From positions 1-64,000 of the forward strand of contig JAHNUO010000057.1 of NCBI GenBank assembly GCA_019787685.1: a DNA stretch of 64,000 nt. The letters run 5' to 3'. The first letter of the stretch is position 1, and each line of letters starts with the position of its first letter. The notes beneath the pieces were generated by a model. The model ran no database searches and had not been told where the DNA came from. It worked only from the letters and a program-made list of their open reading frames with translations. Of this stretch, positions 43,853-56,790 are shown one piece after another. The DNA comes from Chiua virens. Taxonomy: Eukaryota; Basidiomycota; Agaricomycetes; Boletales; Boletaceae. Position numbers and translations under genes: made by a program.

Positions 43853-45184
43853 TGCTCCTGTTCCTCGTTTATTTCCATTGGATATTAATAGTGGAGATTT
43901 GGTTAACCTGTGATTACCGTTGTGGAACATGTAGTTGTCACCTGAATCCCCACACCTGACGTCTTTCTTATCTGGGCTGCTGAGTGTCTGAAGTAAGGCA
44001 CTAGAAAAGGTCTGAATCTGTGGTAAACAACCATACCCGCTCATTTGCGACCCAAGACAATCATCACGGTTTTGCCACTCTGCTAGAAATCTCTATGCAG
44101 CCGTGGCAACGTCACCGCAAGTGATCCCGGTGTCATCGACTCGGCAGTGAAACATTATCGCAGCCATCGAGTCCGATCAACCAAAGTGCCAGTGAGACCC
44201 TGAAACTTCAAATAGTTCCCACATCAATCGTGAATTCCCTATGGTCTGTCGAAAAGCAAAGCACTCCACGAAAGCCTACATTTCTTTCTCTACATAACTC
44301 TTACAGAATCACCAGAATCCGGATCAATCGACTAAAGTAATCGAAAGTATTCAGAGATGATCTCCTATCACATATGATTATCCTCATGCATCCCACAGCA
44401 CGGCATGACGAATTGCTCACACCAGGCTCCTCGTCTAACTCGATGGAACCAACACGTATGACTCAAGGGTGACGCGATGTCTTCCTTTATCATGATTCTT
44501 TATACAGTACTCACCACTGGCAGAAACGCTTCCTGAGCGCCAGAGCGGTGGACGAAAGGCAACACACATTCTAGATCAGGAATAGTGCATATCGACTCGG
44601 AGCCACGCTCGGGTAAAGACGTACATGTCGCGTCAGACGACATGAAATGAGACCGAACATGCAACCGAACTCTGTTGTATTCCGGATCGATCAATCTTCT
44701 AATTTCGATGTACATACCGATGCACTTGACGACCATCATCATATTCTTGGACGGGAACCACCGCCTCACTGGCATCCGACAATCATCTAACCAAACATGA
44801 ATGGATATGTAGCGTCGACGATCTAGCTGATTCGTAATTATCATCGAGGGTCCGTAACTGTACTATGGAGCATTCAAAACTACAAACAAGTCCGAGTCCA
44901 CGGCTTTTCGTTCTACTGCGATTACGTTTCGTGATTCTGTCCAAGGCATCTCGACATCAAAGGCGAAAGCAAACATGAGAAAGGAAGAACGAGTCCATCA
45001 CGATCTCATTCTCGACGTCACCCACAAGGCATCTGAAACGGTGGCACGTCGAGCGTTGGAATGACAAATGTCGTTGCAGGGTCAGTAGGCCCCAAAGCGT
45101 ATAGGGCCAGCCTCGTGTCCCCGCATGCACGCGCGAATTGATCATGATCATAAAAAAGAAGAGAAAGACGCCGGTCCGTGAAAC
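43853..45184. other. no gene assigned
   Basis: A minus-strand frame at 44500-44844 is open for 114 codons but shows no motif. It could be a further exon of the truncated membrane gene to its right. Nothing else is supported. Confidence 0.4.
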
Positions 45185-46075
45185 TCACACCAAAAACGTA
45201 CTCGGCGGGTGTGCCGCGGCGAACGCATCCCATAGCGCGTCCTCCCCCATATCTCCGCCGCGTTCGGTCCCCACGTCGCATACAAATAGCGAGCGCAGGT
45301 TGAGCGTCAGTCGACAGCCAATCATGGCTTCCATCGCCGTCGGGAAGCCTTCCGATACCTCTACCCATTGGCTCTGGTGTGCGTGCGTCACTTCAACTTG
45401 TTGTACCTAGCGCAAGTATAGGACACGTACCCCGAGATAGCGTTCGAGGAGAACGCTGGTGATGAACGCCAGCACGAGGCTGCTCGTGACAACACGATCA
45501 GGACACGTTTCCGTCGGCGATGAAGACGTACGAGATAAAGTATGTCACGTTCCCCATGACGAGTGCGTCTGCGATATAGACGCCATCCAACCGCTTGGCA
45601 CGGTATCCAGACACCCAATGACTGACACTATACCACAGCGCAAGCAGACAGAGCACGCCGTCGTACACGATGACGGGCAGCCACACGATGTATTGGTGGA
45701 AATATGATGGCGTGTCAAGGCTTGTGCAGATGTACAGCCCCGGTTCGATTTCGTTCGTGACTGTCAGAGACAACATCGGGAAAGTGGTTAGCGCAGTTGG
45801 ACGAGTGACGGACGCGCGGAGACGTACTTATGGAATGTGTGATAAAGAATATCAAGATCGTCGACATGGCTGCAATCTCACACACGTAACCTAAAATCAT
45901 GATCGCAAGAACGATCCTCGATCCATGGTACAATGCGTACAGCCGTACTTGAAGCATCACTTCAAAAGGTCGGCGATGGATGCAAGGGAACAACAGAACG
46001 TAGGACATACGCTGGATCAGGAATAATGCAAGCACGATGAGCATTGCTTGCGTAGAGATGTACACTTTGCCTTGA
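45185..46075 (-). pseudogene. DUF6533-type integral membrane protein, 5'-truncated
   Basis: Minus-strand exons give hydrophobic segments in the family's order: STQAMLIVLALFLIQR, then LQVRLYALYHGSRIVLAIMI, GYVCEIAAMSTILIFFI, GLYICTSLDTPSYFHQYIVW, VYDGVLCLLALWYSVSHWV, and the late EGFPTAMEAMIGCRLTLNLR block. The complete relative at 53.5 kb has an N-terminal domain with LYDH...ITFDREVDDIW that I could not find upstream of 46075. The gene may be a 5'-truncated pseudogene, or its first exons may be too diverged for me to see. Multi-pass membrane protein of unknown function. Confidence 0.6.
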
Positions 46076-47927
46076 AGGAGGTGAGAGATCCGGGAGCGAA
46101 TGCCTCATCGCCTTTTTACTTACAGCTGTGGATGACGGGTCAGCTCAACACATCCATGATGTCGACGCCAGAAAAGGACGCACAACTGTCATCATGATGT
46201 TATCAGCATATCGAATTCCAAGGGAGCGTGCAAAGACCGGCATACATTCACACTTTGGGGCTCCCCTCCAAAGAAAGCTAACGACTTAAAGGTTGACGAG
46301 CGCCGACGGGAGTAGATAAATATATCCCCACCGATCATATTCAAACTAAAGGCGGCGCACTCAGCTGAGCGGCCCTACACAAACAAAACGCCGTTGACAA
46401 ACTCACATTGATATTGCATCACCAACGTAGCGGACCTAGTACAACAATATATCCATTCCAAAAATGCACGACATGAAGATTGAGCCAAGACATACGAGTA
46501 GGTATGTGATGCTTCCAAACGAACAAGGATGGGTCTACCATCACACACAAGGTCATGGCTACGACAAAGAGGACCGACGGCTGTGTGCTTACCCAGATAT
46601 GATCGACCTTGTGATCGAAAGCGTCAGTCTACATGGGCGGAGAACGGTACCGAGTTCAGATTCTCACCTCTCGATCGAGCGAAATGACTGGGGGACCCAA
46701 TCAGCTAACCGTTTCAGGACTCGGACACAGAACGCTGACCATGGTCGTACAACACAACAACTGCGCCCGCCGCTGTGAAACGTGTTTTCCTCGTGACAAA
46801 GCTGCCAAAAGTAGCAGAAGAAGAGGCTGACTTTGACATGTCCGGATGATGTGGACCACATTTGCAGCCTGGATATAGTCCGCCGCGGAGACAACCGCCA
46901 TAGGAGAGGAATGTGATGATCGACTCGGGGCGAGACAAGAAATGACCGTTTCTGTTACGATCTGGAATTTATACCCTTCTCAAGCGCGATTGTAACCATG
47001 ATGCGTGTCGAGAAGAACGAATAAAAATTACGGACATACGTTCCTTTGGTCGCCACATTCACCCAAAGTAGAGATCCGAAAGAATATGGCACCTCAGTAT
47101 GCCTGAGAAACCTAGTATCTTCCGTGAGCTCAGGCCTCAGATCAGGCTGAATTGGACCAGAAACTAGTGATTGTGTTCTGAATCTTACCTTTTATGTTAG
47201 CGTACCTGCTTCTTCCAAGTCTCACGCATCAACGTGTCCTCGCTGTCAGGCAAATTGCCACTAGATCACAGATAAGCAGCCCAATCTGAGAAAGGTATCA
47301 GAATCCACTCGTCACACTTTCCGAATGGCTTGTCTGATTTTTACGTGTCACTATCGTTCCGAACAAACAGAAAGTCATACCATGCGTACTTCCGCACGAA
47401 GTCGTGGTCGTTAAAAAGCTGAAACATTCGTCGAGTACCAACAGATGAGTCATCCTACGATAAGGTCGGATATTGTCGCATTTTCCCGTAACGCGATCAC
47501 CTCGGATTCCGTCGCTCGATACTGTATTCGCTCCATACATATGCCGTCAGAATGATTCTAACCTGCCTATCATCTTGATGTTCGCATACCCATGTTGATC
47601 ACGTTTCGTGAACAATCTTCCACTTCCTCACCACGGGCATCTTCACCGTTTTTTTTCAGTTTCTCACCAGGGATGTCGTTCATCCTTCCGGTTGGGAAAG
47701 CACTGGCTCAAAAGATACATCGCGCGTGAAGCAATCTGGTTTCATGCAATGATCACAATCATAGTGACATATAAGACACATGTCGTGCACGCATACGCAA
47801 TGTAACGGGACCAGCTATACATAAGAGGAAGAATAGGCCCGGGAGATGGGTTTCACCGGTTCTGAAGAAAGAGGATGAATGAGCCAGGAGGCAAAACGAG
47901 GCAAAGGCGTGAGTGCGGAGAAGGATG
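46076..47927. other. no gene assigned
   Basis: Only short frames (the longest 104 codons at 46464-46778) without motifs. This stretch separates the truncated membrane gene from RPS29. Confidence 0.5.
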
Positions 47928-48239
47928 TCACACCTTGACGAAACCAATTGCAGCCGATTTTTCACGGAAGCACTGACGGCAGAGATCGAGGCCGTATTTT
48001 CGGATGAGACCTGCTTGGTGTGCGCAGAGGCGGCTGCAAGTATGAACACCCGTCGCGGTGCGTATGCCATACAATGAGGCGAGGTTGTCAACGTGGGTAA
48101 CGATACCAACAATATCAAGCACATTCACAATCAGAGATGTTGAACTGGCGACAAACAAAGACAGAGACACTACTCACCACTGACGACTGCCCTTACCATA
48201 CTTGCGGGGACGAGAGAACCACACAGCGTCGTGCGTCAT
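47928..48239 (-). CDS. RPS29: 40S ribosomal protein S29 (uS14)
   Basis: Exon 1 (48239-48178) encodes [20 protein letters not shown] followed by the start of a split codon. An intron (48177-48034, GTGAGT...TTGCAG) joins to exon 2 (48033-47928), which reads [20 protein letters not shown] and [15 protein letters not shown]. The product is 55 residues, close to the usual 56. The four zinc-binding cysteines form two C-x2-C pairs. It is a core small-subunit ribosomal protein that sits near the mRNA entry/decoding side of the 40S head. A short extra 3' exon encoding one or two residues is possible. As a housekeeping gene it marks the start of conserved gene space to the right of the mobile-element region. 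Confidence 0.95.
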
Positions 48240-48673
48240 CTTTTAGAATATTCTTTCTTGAGATGTCTTTGTATATGAGTGTATTCGAACTTGGCGAAGA
48301 TGGGACTCACCTTGCAACGTCGAGGGGAAATACAAAGTCGATGAGGACGACATGTCCACTTTGGGAAAGAACTGTACAGGTGGCTGAAATAAAGTTCAAG
48401 CTGTTCGGGAAATGCCGTTTGTACCTCGGTTGTACTCCAAGATCAGAATTCGATTGCTACTGAGTTACAGTAATACAGAATCGGCAGATACTACGAACAC
48501 GAATCAACACATCATACATAGCCCATAATACTTGAACACACAATGACTACGAGCCAAAACTATCAATACATTCACCGAATTCAAGCCCATTCCAAAGAGT
48601 CCGAGCTCGCAGAACATGATCAAATAAGCCAACGCGAAAACGAGAACGCAAACTAGGCGATACCTTGTCGTTA
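48240..48673. other. intergenic region, RPS29 upstream to PIL1 3' end
   Basis: No coding sequence recognised. It should contain the RPS29 promoter near 48240-48400 and the terminator of the PIL1-domain gene near 48600-48670, but no specific motif could be assigned. Confidence 0.4.
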
Positions 48674-51601
48674 TCAATGCTTCTCCAAATCACTCACATA
48701 TCTGCCCACACTATACCCCGCACTGTCCCCGCTGTACACGCCGATATAATCAATATTATCCCCTCTCTTCATGTCCAACTCCTCGTCCGATATCCGTGGA
48801 TCTGGGTTCACGACCGACAATCTCGCTTTCGACGGTCCAGACGAAGGTGACACAGATCCCGCCACGGGTTTCCGCGGCATCAACGGACTCGTATCCGCAG
48901 GTCCATGCTCGTACCCACTCGGGGAACGCATCTGTTGTCTTCGGAACGCAGCGGCTGAGATCGTCCGTGGGCCCCCAGTTGGACTCGGAGTCCCACCAAC
49001 GCTGTTCAACGACGACGTGGAATAAGCCATAGAAGGAGACGAGAATGGTGGCGCTGGGCGAGGATATTCGGCAGGCGGAGCGCGGAGTATGGGGGATATT
49101 GACCCGGGCGTCTCGCCCGAGGCGGAATACCCCCGGACGTGTCGCGTCTCCATCATCGATGTATCTCGATTCGCAAATGGTGGATTGGGAGGAGGTAAAA
49201 TTGGAGATGACGGGACGGAGCTGTAAGGTGTTCTACCTGAGGGTGAAGGGGGGACAGCAAAATAACTCTGAGACGACGGTACTGTTCGGTGCCCCGGGGG
49301 TGGTGAACCCTTTGGCGTGGCATACGCGCTCGAGGACGGTGCCGCCGCACTAAATGCCAACGCGTCCAACTCGCGCGAGACTTCCCGCGCTGCGGCCGCA
49401 TTGCGCGCCCGATCGTCCGCTGATTCGTCTGTCCGCATATCATCATAGTCTTCTTGGCCCAACCCAGTACTCTGGTGTTCGTGCGTTGGGCGGGCCACGT
49501 CTTCAGCGATAGCTGGGGGTGGGACGCGGGATATTCGCCTTTGACTCCCTGCGCGTGAAATTGTTGCGCCATCGCCCGTGTTGGGTGTCGCATCCATCGA
49601 CACAGTTCTTTGAATAGGCGTCGAAACGTTCTCGTCCTGCTCTGGGGTGATTGTGTTGGCACTTGCCTCTCCGCCTTGCTCCGAGAAAGATGTGTCTTCG
49701 ACGCGATGCTTACCGTCCCTACCGACCACTTCTTCTTCCTCCAGCGACTGCCTATCATGGTCGTAAGCTAAGTCGTCCTCCTCTTCCCCATCCCGTTCCG
49801 AGGAAGAAGTAGGTCGCTGTGAAGGCACACGCGCGCTCGACGATGCCGGACGATCAGAATGAGCACCATCCTCACCCTGACCCATTCTATCATCCCAAGC
49901 CCTAATCGCAGCCGGTGCCGCACCCGGAGGGAGGGTCGGAGGTGATGTGCTCCGTCGTGTCGCTCTTCTGGGCATTCGTTCCCCTTCCTGGCTGAGCGGA
50001 GGCGAACATACATATCCGTTTGACACGGGTGCGTGCGGTTCACTCTGAGCGGATCGCCCCACGGTTCCAGCGATAAGTTCATATTTTGGTACAGGTTCGT
50101 CGGGGACGTGGTGTCCAAGTGAAGTAGCCTCGTCAAGGGTAAAGCCACGTTGAGACTGAGAGAGGGCGTCGGCAATGGACGCCATCAGTGATTGATTGTC
50201 CTCAGTCTGTGGCACCCCACCGTCATGTGGCGCGGAAAGCGGAACAGGTCGTGTGGGACCCAGAGATGACGACGCCAAGGGGTGTTCACGCTCTCTGTGC
50301 GTATTCGCAGGTAGAGAGGAAAACTGAGGGGGAGCGTGCCCTGTTACCCCGAGTTCGTCGGCCGAAACACGCCTGTTCTGTAATATAATGCATGGGTCAG
50401 TTGTGCATACTCAACGTGTGTTACATGAGGGCAGAATATATGAACACCAGCCTCCAGGCAACAGCAAGGCAGCATAGATACGGGACATACCACAGGTGGT
50501 GGACCGGGAGGTGGGTTATATGCACCCAAAGTGAGTTCACTGCCCAATGAAGGAGTGGGAAGAAAGGGAGATTCAGCGGTATCATCTTGAGCGGTTGAAT
50601 GAAAAGGCTGAGATGCGAGGGCAGAAGTGGGGGTGCGTCCAGAAGGATTACCAGAAAAGGAGACCTGCGACACCGCACGTTCTACCTCGGTAACAAGGTT
50701 ACTTACACGACCATGCGCATTATAATACGCACGGGGAAGACCAGGTTGTGTGCCATCCTCGGGAATGAACTGCGTGGTAAGAGGAAGGGACGAGCTCAGG
50801 TATATGCGTTTACAAGATGTGTCGACTTGCCTGTATCACCTGTCTACCGACTTCGCCTACAATCTAAGATATTGCGCTGAGGAAAGCAGATAGGAAGCAA
50901 GAAAAGACAGACGCACCAAGCCCTTTTCGCAACACTCGACGAGACCACCAAACTTGAAGCCCATCCAGTCTTTTGCACACTTGCGCTTATAATCGCCCAA
51001 TTCGGCCTCCTCTCGAACGATTTCCCCATCCATGGCCCGCATTTCGTCGCGTAACTTGTTGAGAGTGTCTGTTTGCACACCGAGGTTCTTGTGTTCGGGG
51101 CTCATCTTATGGAGCTTCTTTTCGGCAGCCTCGGCGGATGCGCCGACACGGCGACGGCGACGACGGAGGTCATCGAGCGCTTCTTCGCGGGTTCGGACGG
51201 ATTTCATGTTGTCCCGAACACTGTGGTGGAGAGACGAGTAGGTCGAGATAGCTGCTGCAAAGTGGGATATGATCTTCGACGACGCAGTGAGAACGTCCTG
51301 CGAGACAAAAAATCAGACGGTTTCCCCGTATACCGTTCAAGGCATTGACATACACCAAGATCATCCCCTTCGCCTTGACCCCATGCTCGGAGCGCGTCCC
51401 CAGCCTTGAGAAGATCTACCCTTAGCTTTTGTAACCTGGAAAGCAACGTCAATGGTAGGCAAGAACACGCGGTTCGACGCACGACGTGAGGACTGTCTTT
51501 TCAGCGGTAATAAGGTCTTGTAGAGGTCGGAGGTCGGAATTGCCTGCGAGTGCAGGTAAGGTGGTATTGTGGGCGATCTTGGTAGCGGCAGACTTGAACA
51601 T
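48674..51601 (-). CDS. eisosome component, PIL1/LSP1-domain protein
   Basis: The start is ATG at 51601, encoding MFKSAATKIAHNTTLPALAG then LRPLQDLITAEKTVLTS. Later exons give LQKLRVDLLKAGDALRAWG, GEGDDLGDVL, the helical EEALDDLRRRRRRVG... KKLHKMSPEHKNLGVQTDTL, DWMGFKFGGLVECCEKG and FIPEDGTQPGLPRAYYNAHG with RVSNLVTEVERAVSQVSFSG. This is the banana-shaped PIL1/LSP1 BAR-like domain that assembles under plasma-membrane furrows (eisosomes). A last exon of about 530 codons adds a Ser/Pro/Glu-rich disordered tail ending SVGRYVSDLEKH, typical of the long basidiomycete branch of the family, and probably phosphoregulated. About six introns; the one near 50810-50920 has ambiguous borders. No lesion seen. 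Confidence 0.85.
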
Positions 51602-53467
51602 GGTTATCGTCCACAAAGAGACTGGCTAAGGAGCGGAGTCGTTTTGTCGTGTGCATTCCGCAGCGAGCTTCTGTCTGCACAGCATTGTCACGGAATGAAT
51701 AGGAGAAGTCACGGTCAGTGTTTCACCAGCCTGAGGTTTGCAAGATCACAGTGCCTGGCATTGCCATCCAGTATTGCCCAGCAAGACCCAGACATGTAAA
51801 GGTAAAATCCTGCGATTTCGAAGGAACTGCGCGACATAGCTGGTCCTTTTATACTTTGCCGAGGCGTGCTTTTCACAACCACGTCACTACACTCTGCGAG
51901 TGTCCCAAATGGCCGTAGTAGCAGCCTGACTACATAGCCTCTCACTGTGTCATAAAGCGCTGTTCGACTTGCAGAAGCCTTAAAGAATATTCGACCCGGA
52001 AACACCCTCAGCAGTTTCATTGAAGATGCGCTCGAATCGCCGGAAAACTAGTATGCTATTGGTACCTACTCCCACATTTCATGAAGCCGCCATGATCCAG
52101 ACACAGCACAAGTGCACACATGAAGCAGGTGGCCTTTGCCGATGACCAGTCACATCTCATGGTGAGATGAAGCGCCTATGTCAATGAAATTCGATAAGAC
52201 CGATTTTGGCATCCTTGTGGCTCTGCGAGGAACTAGCGAGTCCTGGTCCCTTACCATCTAAATCATCATGTTCCCCTGCTAACTCCATCAAGTATGTATG
52301 GGTGCCAAACGGTCGTAGCTAATCCAGATGAGGCGATGCAATGAGAGAGTTTTGTCTCCGGCATTTCCGAGGTTTTAGGATCCCCCGTTATTTTGACAAC
52401 TCGAGCGACTCACTACCATTTCTCAAGTGCACATTATAAATCTCCTTCGAAGGGTCGTCTATCGGAAGGTACACTACGAAATTCGAATCGATCTTGTTCC
52501 TAGCTTACATACAGTATATGCCAGAGTTCCCTACTTTGACCACTTCGCCGTCATAACGTTTCCCTACTTGTTTCGCTCAGCATGAGTCATAACTGCGCCC
52601 AGAAAGCGCTGACGTTTTAAGCTCGTCGAGGTCAGTCACATAACGCTTCGGCAGTCTCGTTCTTATTCCTCTGAATCGACTCCGAACTTGTGCATTTCGC
52701 TTCAAGTTCCCGATCACAGCCGACATTCTGTTCTCAGCGGGATCCTACTCGCCAAGGCCGATTGAGATATACACAACGAAATAAAGAGACCCCACAAAGA
52801 CCACAGGGTTGCTGCCAATGACATGATACAACTCCGCGACGTGTGCCCCTGCCTAGTGGACTTGGCCAGGGGATATCTGTAAGTACTTCCTCTTTATCCC
52901 GCCAAGTTGTCGTGATGGCGCAGATTGTACGGGTAGGCTATATCCAGAAACGATCTTGGATGGAGGGGGAAAAAACGTAAAGCAAGACGTGCAGAAATAC
53001 CTCGCATGATGATCTTGATGATGATGGCAGCGGCGTGATCTTCTAGTCTAGAGTCGAAATAGATTAAGGTCAATCCGAACAAGATACCCCAGCTAACCCT
53101 ACAATTGCTCTCAGTGAGTCATTATTCACCTATATTGTTTATTGCCTCAGGTTCCACACCTAATGCCCTGAGGGCCTGAATTGATGTGGTCAACACAGGG
53201 GCGTATGACAATGAGAATTTGTTGAGATGCTATGCATCCGAGGAACATTCGATGAATAATTATACCAAACTTACTTGGTGGCGCTCAGTCGATCGATTCC
53301 CCACGGCTATATCAGCAATCATGCATTGATGCGCAACAAAGTATGTAAGTCATTGTCGCCCACCGGCCGCCCTGGAGCCGAATTGTGACGAAGTCCAAGC
53401 TATATAAGCGATCCGCGATATCGCCCGCCCGATGCTTGCCCCTTTTCGTAGCACTCATTAACCCGAC
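51602..53467. other. no gene assigned
   Basis: All frames are short. A minus frame at 52894-53082 has a hydrophobic piece but no partner exons. It probably includes the divergent promoters of the two flanking genes. Confidence 0.5.
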
Positions 53468-55201
53468 ATGGGTGACATCGCAGCAGATTATCTGCAAGCT
53501 GCCTTTGTTGTTCAGGTTACGCGGGCTTGTCAAGGTCGGTCTCCCTTTTGCTATCGTTTGAGCCTTCGTCACCAATCACTTCACAGCGGCTACTTCTACT
53601 GTCATATTGTATGATCATGGCGAGTTCTGGGTGCACTCTGTGATCTTGGTGCTGTACTAAGTTTGCACTTAGCTATCACGTTTGATCGAGAGGTATGGGT
53701 TTGCGCCGTTAAGCATCTCTTTGGGCTGACAGACTGATCTAATAGGTTGATGATATCTGGGTCAGTATTTAGCTGGTAATCTGATTCGATGACATCACAA
53801 CTTCGCTTGCAATAGACTCACCCCCATTCCTTCGGATCCATAACTTATATCCTCGTATGCCGCATCAGCCCTCTTATCCCTTAAGGGAGGTTAAATGTCA
53901 CGTTCTAGATTCGCTATATCGGTGACGGACTCGCCATGTGAGCATTTTACGACCTTTGTCGTGACAACGCTCAATGTACCGGGTTTAGCCTGAGCATTTT
54001 TTGTAAGGATTGTTTATCCGCTACCAAGGCATCCACTGAGGGGTTAAATAGCTTTCCTCGGTGGCAAGAGTATTCACACTCAAAAAGTATGTAGATTTTT
54101 CCGTACTCTTGGATGTCGTTTGTTGATTACATGACAGTTGTGCGTCTCTCCGAGTCTGTTGTTATTAGCGGAAACCAATCCATGGATATTCGAAATGACC
54201 AATTACTCACAGTTGTGAGTAGATACCGACCTTGTATTTCATCCGTCTCATCCCTTCCAAGGTGAAGCATACTATTTCCTTCAATCCTGGCTAGGTATTC
54301 TACTAGTGCTTCTGACCCAGCGTGCGTCTTAAGAAATCCTTGGGTACTATCGGCGGTTGACTCTCTTTCCAGTGATGCTTCAGGCTCGTGTATATGCATT
54401 GTACCGGGCGTCGAGGGCCATTCTCACTTTCATGGTCTTTGGTTATCTGTGTGAAATTGCAGCCGTCGCGGGTGTCCTCAGTTTCGTTGACAAGGATTCG
54501 CAAAGTACGTGTGCACTGCGTCTTCTTCGGCCCTTGACATTTACGGATCCATGAACAACGCAGTCACCAACGAGCTTTTTTCGGGGCTGTATATTTGTTC
54601 CGATGTACAAGGCCCATCATTCTACCAACTGTACATCTTCTGGCTGCCCTTTATCATATTCGACAGCATTCTCTGCTTGCTGGCCTTGTGGCATGGGGTC
54701 AGCCATTACATGGCATACCACGCGAAACGGATCGATGGGCGTAATCTTGCAAGCGTCCTCATCAAAGGCAATACAGGTTACTTCATTTGGTACGGCATCA
54801 GCGTTACGTCTGCCTTGATCACAACGCTGACGTGGCATGAACCATTGCCTCGTGTCCCCTGTATCACTCCATCTTTATGTAAACGGCAGTATAATATTGA
54901 CGGCCGTCGTCAATATCTTCCTAGGTCAAATCTTGGGGGTACTTGTTTTTCACACTTTCCAGACAAACTGTCAGCTGACTCAAAGTACCCTGTGCGATTG
55001 TAGCATCTATGGCTACAGATCTCAGACGCATTTCCGGCACCAATGCAAGTGGTGATCGGATGTCGATTGATTCTCAACCTCAAATCATCTCTTGCCAAAG
55101 ATGTTGAAAACAAAGTGCAAAGTCAGGTTCAGAGTGACGCCCCGCAGTGGCTGCCCCTTGTACCACTGAGTCCACGCACGGTGCACTCCGAGTCAGTGTA
55201 A
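53468..55201 (+). CDS. DUF6533-type integral membrane protein, complete, about eight exons
   Basis: From ATG 53468 (MGDIAADYLQAAFVVQVTRA) the exons join through introns of about 50-60 nt. They give ATSTVILYDH, ITFDREVDDIW, THPHSFGSITYIL, IRYIGDGLA, the MLQARVYALYRASRAILTFM segment, GLYICSDVQGPSFYQLYIFW, FDSILCLLALWHGVSHYM, KRIDGRNLASVLIKGNTGYF and VNGSIILTAVVNIFLGQ. The last exon (to TAA at 55201) holds SDAFPAPMQVVIGCRLILNL. The LYDH...TFDREVDDIW block is the DUF6533 signature of a very large Agaricomycete family of about seven membrane spans and unknown function. One donor (near 53617) may be a GC donor. A related truncated gene lies at 45.2-46.1 kb. Confidence 0.75.
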
Positions 55202-56790
55202 GTTATTGTATATGTATATTTATCACGCGACACCTTGTTGTACCAGTCAGTACGACCATTGATACCGATGGAGCCACGCATGGTTTTTGACGCATAGACG
55301 AATGCTAGAGTTTGAGTGGTGCATGGGTGGCAGGACAGTGCTTGGAAACGGACTGCGGATAGTACGTATGTGGAGACACGACAGCGCGCCGGCGGACAGA
55401 TCGCTCGAAACCGATACGCCCCTGTCCCTAATTACGTCCAGGCCCCGGGAATGTCAAAGTAATGTTACACATCCACAGGCGAGAACGCGAACGAACCGGT
55501 GGCTGCGAGCGCGAAGTTCTTCGCCTAATATGTACTGCCAGGAGTCTTTACAGACCGTCAATTGTCCGACCATTGAGTATGGTCTTCACCTTCTTTGTGT
55601 TTTGACTTGCCTCAATCGACAGAGGAAGCGGATTCAGGTTACAGTAGTCGCACAAAGTATTCATATTGATCCGTTCCATTAGGATCAAATGATTAGATCC
55701 CAGTGAATGAATTGTGGAAGTTAGTCCGAAGAAGCCTGGGAACTGAATTTCCTGAACGATCTCTCACACAGCCACTAGTAAAATTATGGGTAGATATCTT
55801 GGCCGTGGCAAATCCACTAGTTCACCCTCCGTCACTTTTTGTAGAGTCAAATACGAAAAACTCTCTGCGAAAAGAACTCACCTTATTACAAATTGCACTC
55901 CATTGATAGTCGCTGTTCACAAATCCCCCACTAAATCTGATCTTCCGACCAAGTTGCCGTGCTTCAGCGGTAGCAGGAATTATTGATAGGTATGTATAAC
56001 ACAGCTAAAACCTATTCGATCACTTTGCATGTCGACGACTCGTCGTCCAATCTATTTGACCACTGGGGTCCGACGCGCCGTGGCAATGGAGTCACTCAAC
56101 GAAGCCCAAGACAACGCAAACGGCAACTTCCACTTGTACTTAGATCCAGGTTGAAATCGAAGTCGAGACGTTCTGAAAGAGAGACCTGAAGAGGTGGAGC
56201 TTCTGACTCGCAACGCAGGTTCCAACAGGTACTCTGCACAAACGATAGACTTGTGTGAAGAAATGCGGGTACCTCCTGAGCCACGATCAACGATAACGAC
56301 CAGTTTCTAGGGTGAAAGGTCCATGGTACACCCTCATCTTTCATACTTTCTGTCTCTTGACATCGACGTCGTGGACTTTCGCATATTATGAGGCGACTGA
56401 CATAAATGACACCACCGCACTCACGAGAGCGTTCTCTCACTAAGACTCACCCTTCAAAGACCCACGCGGTACTGGTCTACATACGCTCGCCGAGGTCCTG
56501 AGACTTTCTCTTCACAGTGAATCATATCTGTTGTCCTTGCGGTTCTATGTAATATTAACTGGTGAGCCGCCATATTGACAGCATTCTATAACAGATCTAG
56601 ATTCTAGCATTGACAAAGCGTCCATTACAATACAGGTCCGTAAGGTCGCAAAACATTAACGAGTCCAAGTGCTCATATGACGTCCACAGGTAAGATTGTA
56701 AAGTGCCAACACTGTGACTAGGGCTTGTGTGCGCAGCGCTGAAACGTGTTCCTCCGGGGATTTAGAATCCAACTTTGTCGAAAAGGCGGG
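55202..56790. other. no gene assigned
   Basis: Open frames of up to 131 codons (55287-55682 plus; 56096-56440 minus) show no motif or exon partners. Nothing can be supported. Confidence 0.5.

Noticed and set aside
48771..49353. Plus-strand frames opposite the PIL1 tail
   Set aside because: Shadow frames of the long last exon of the PIL1-domain gene.
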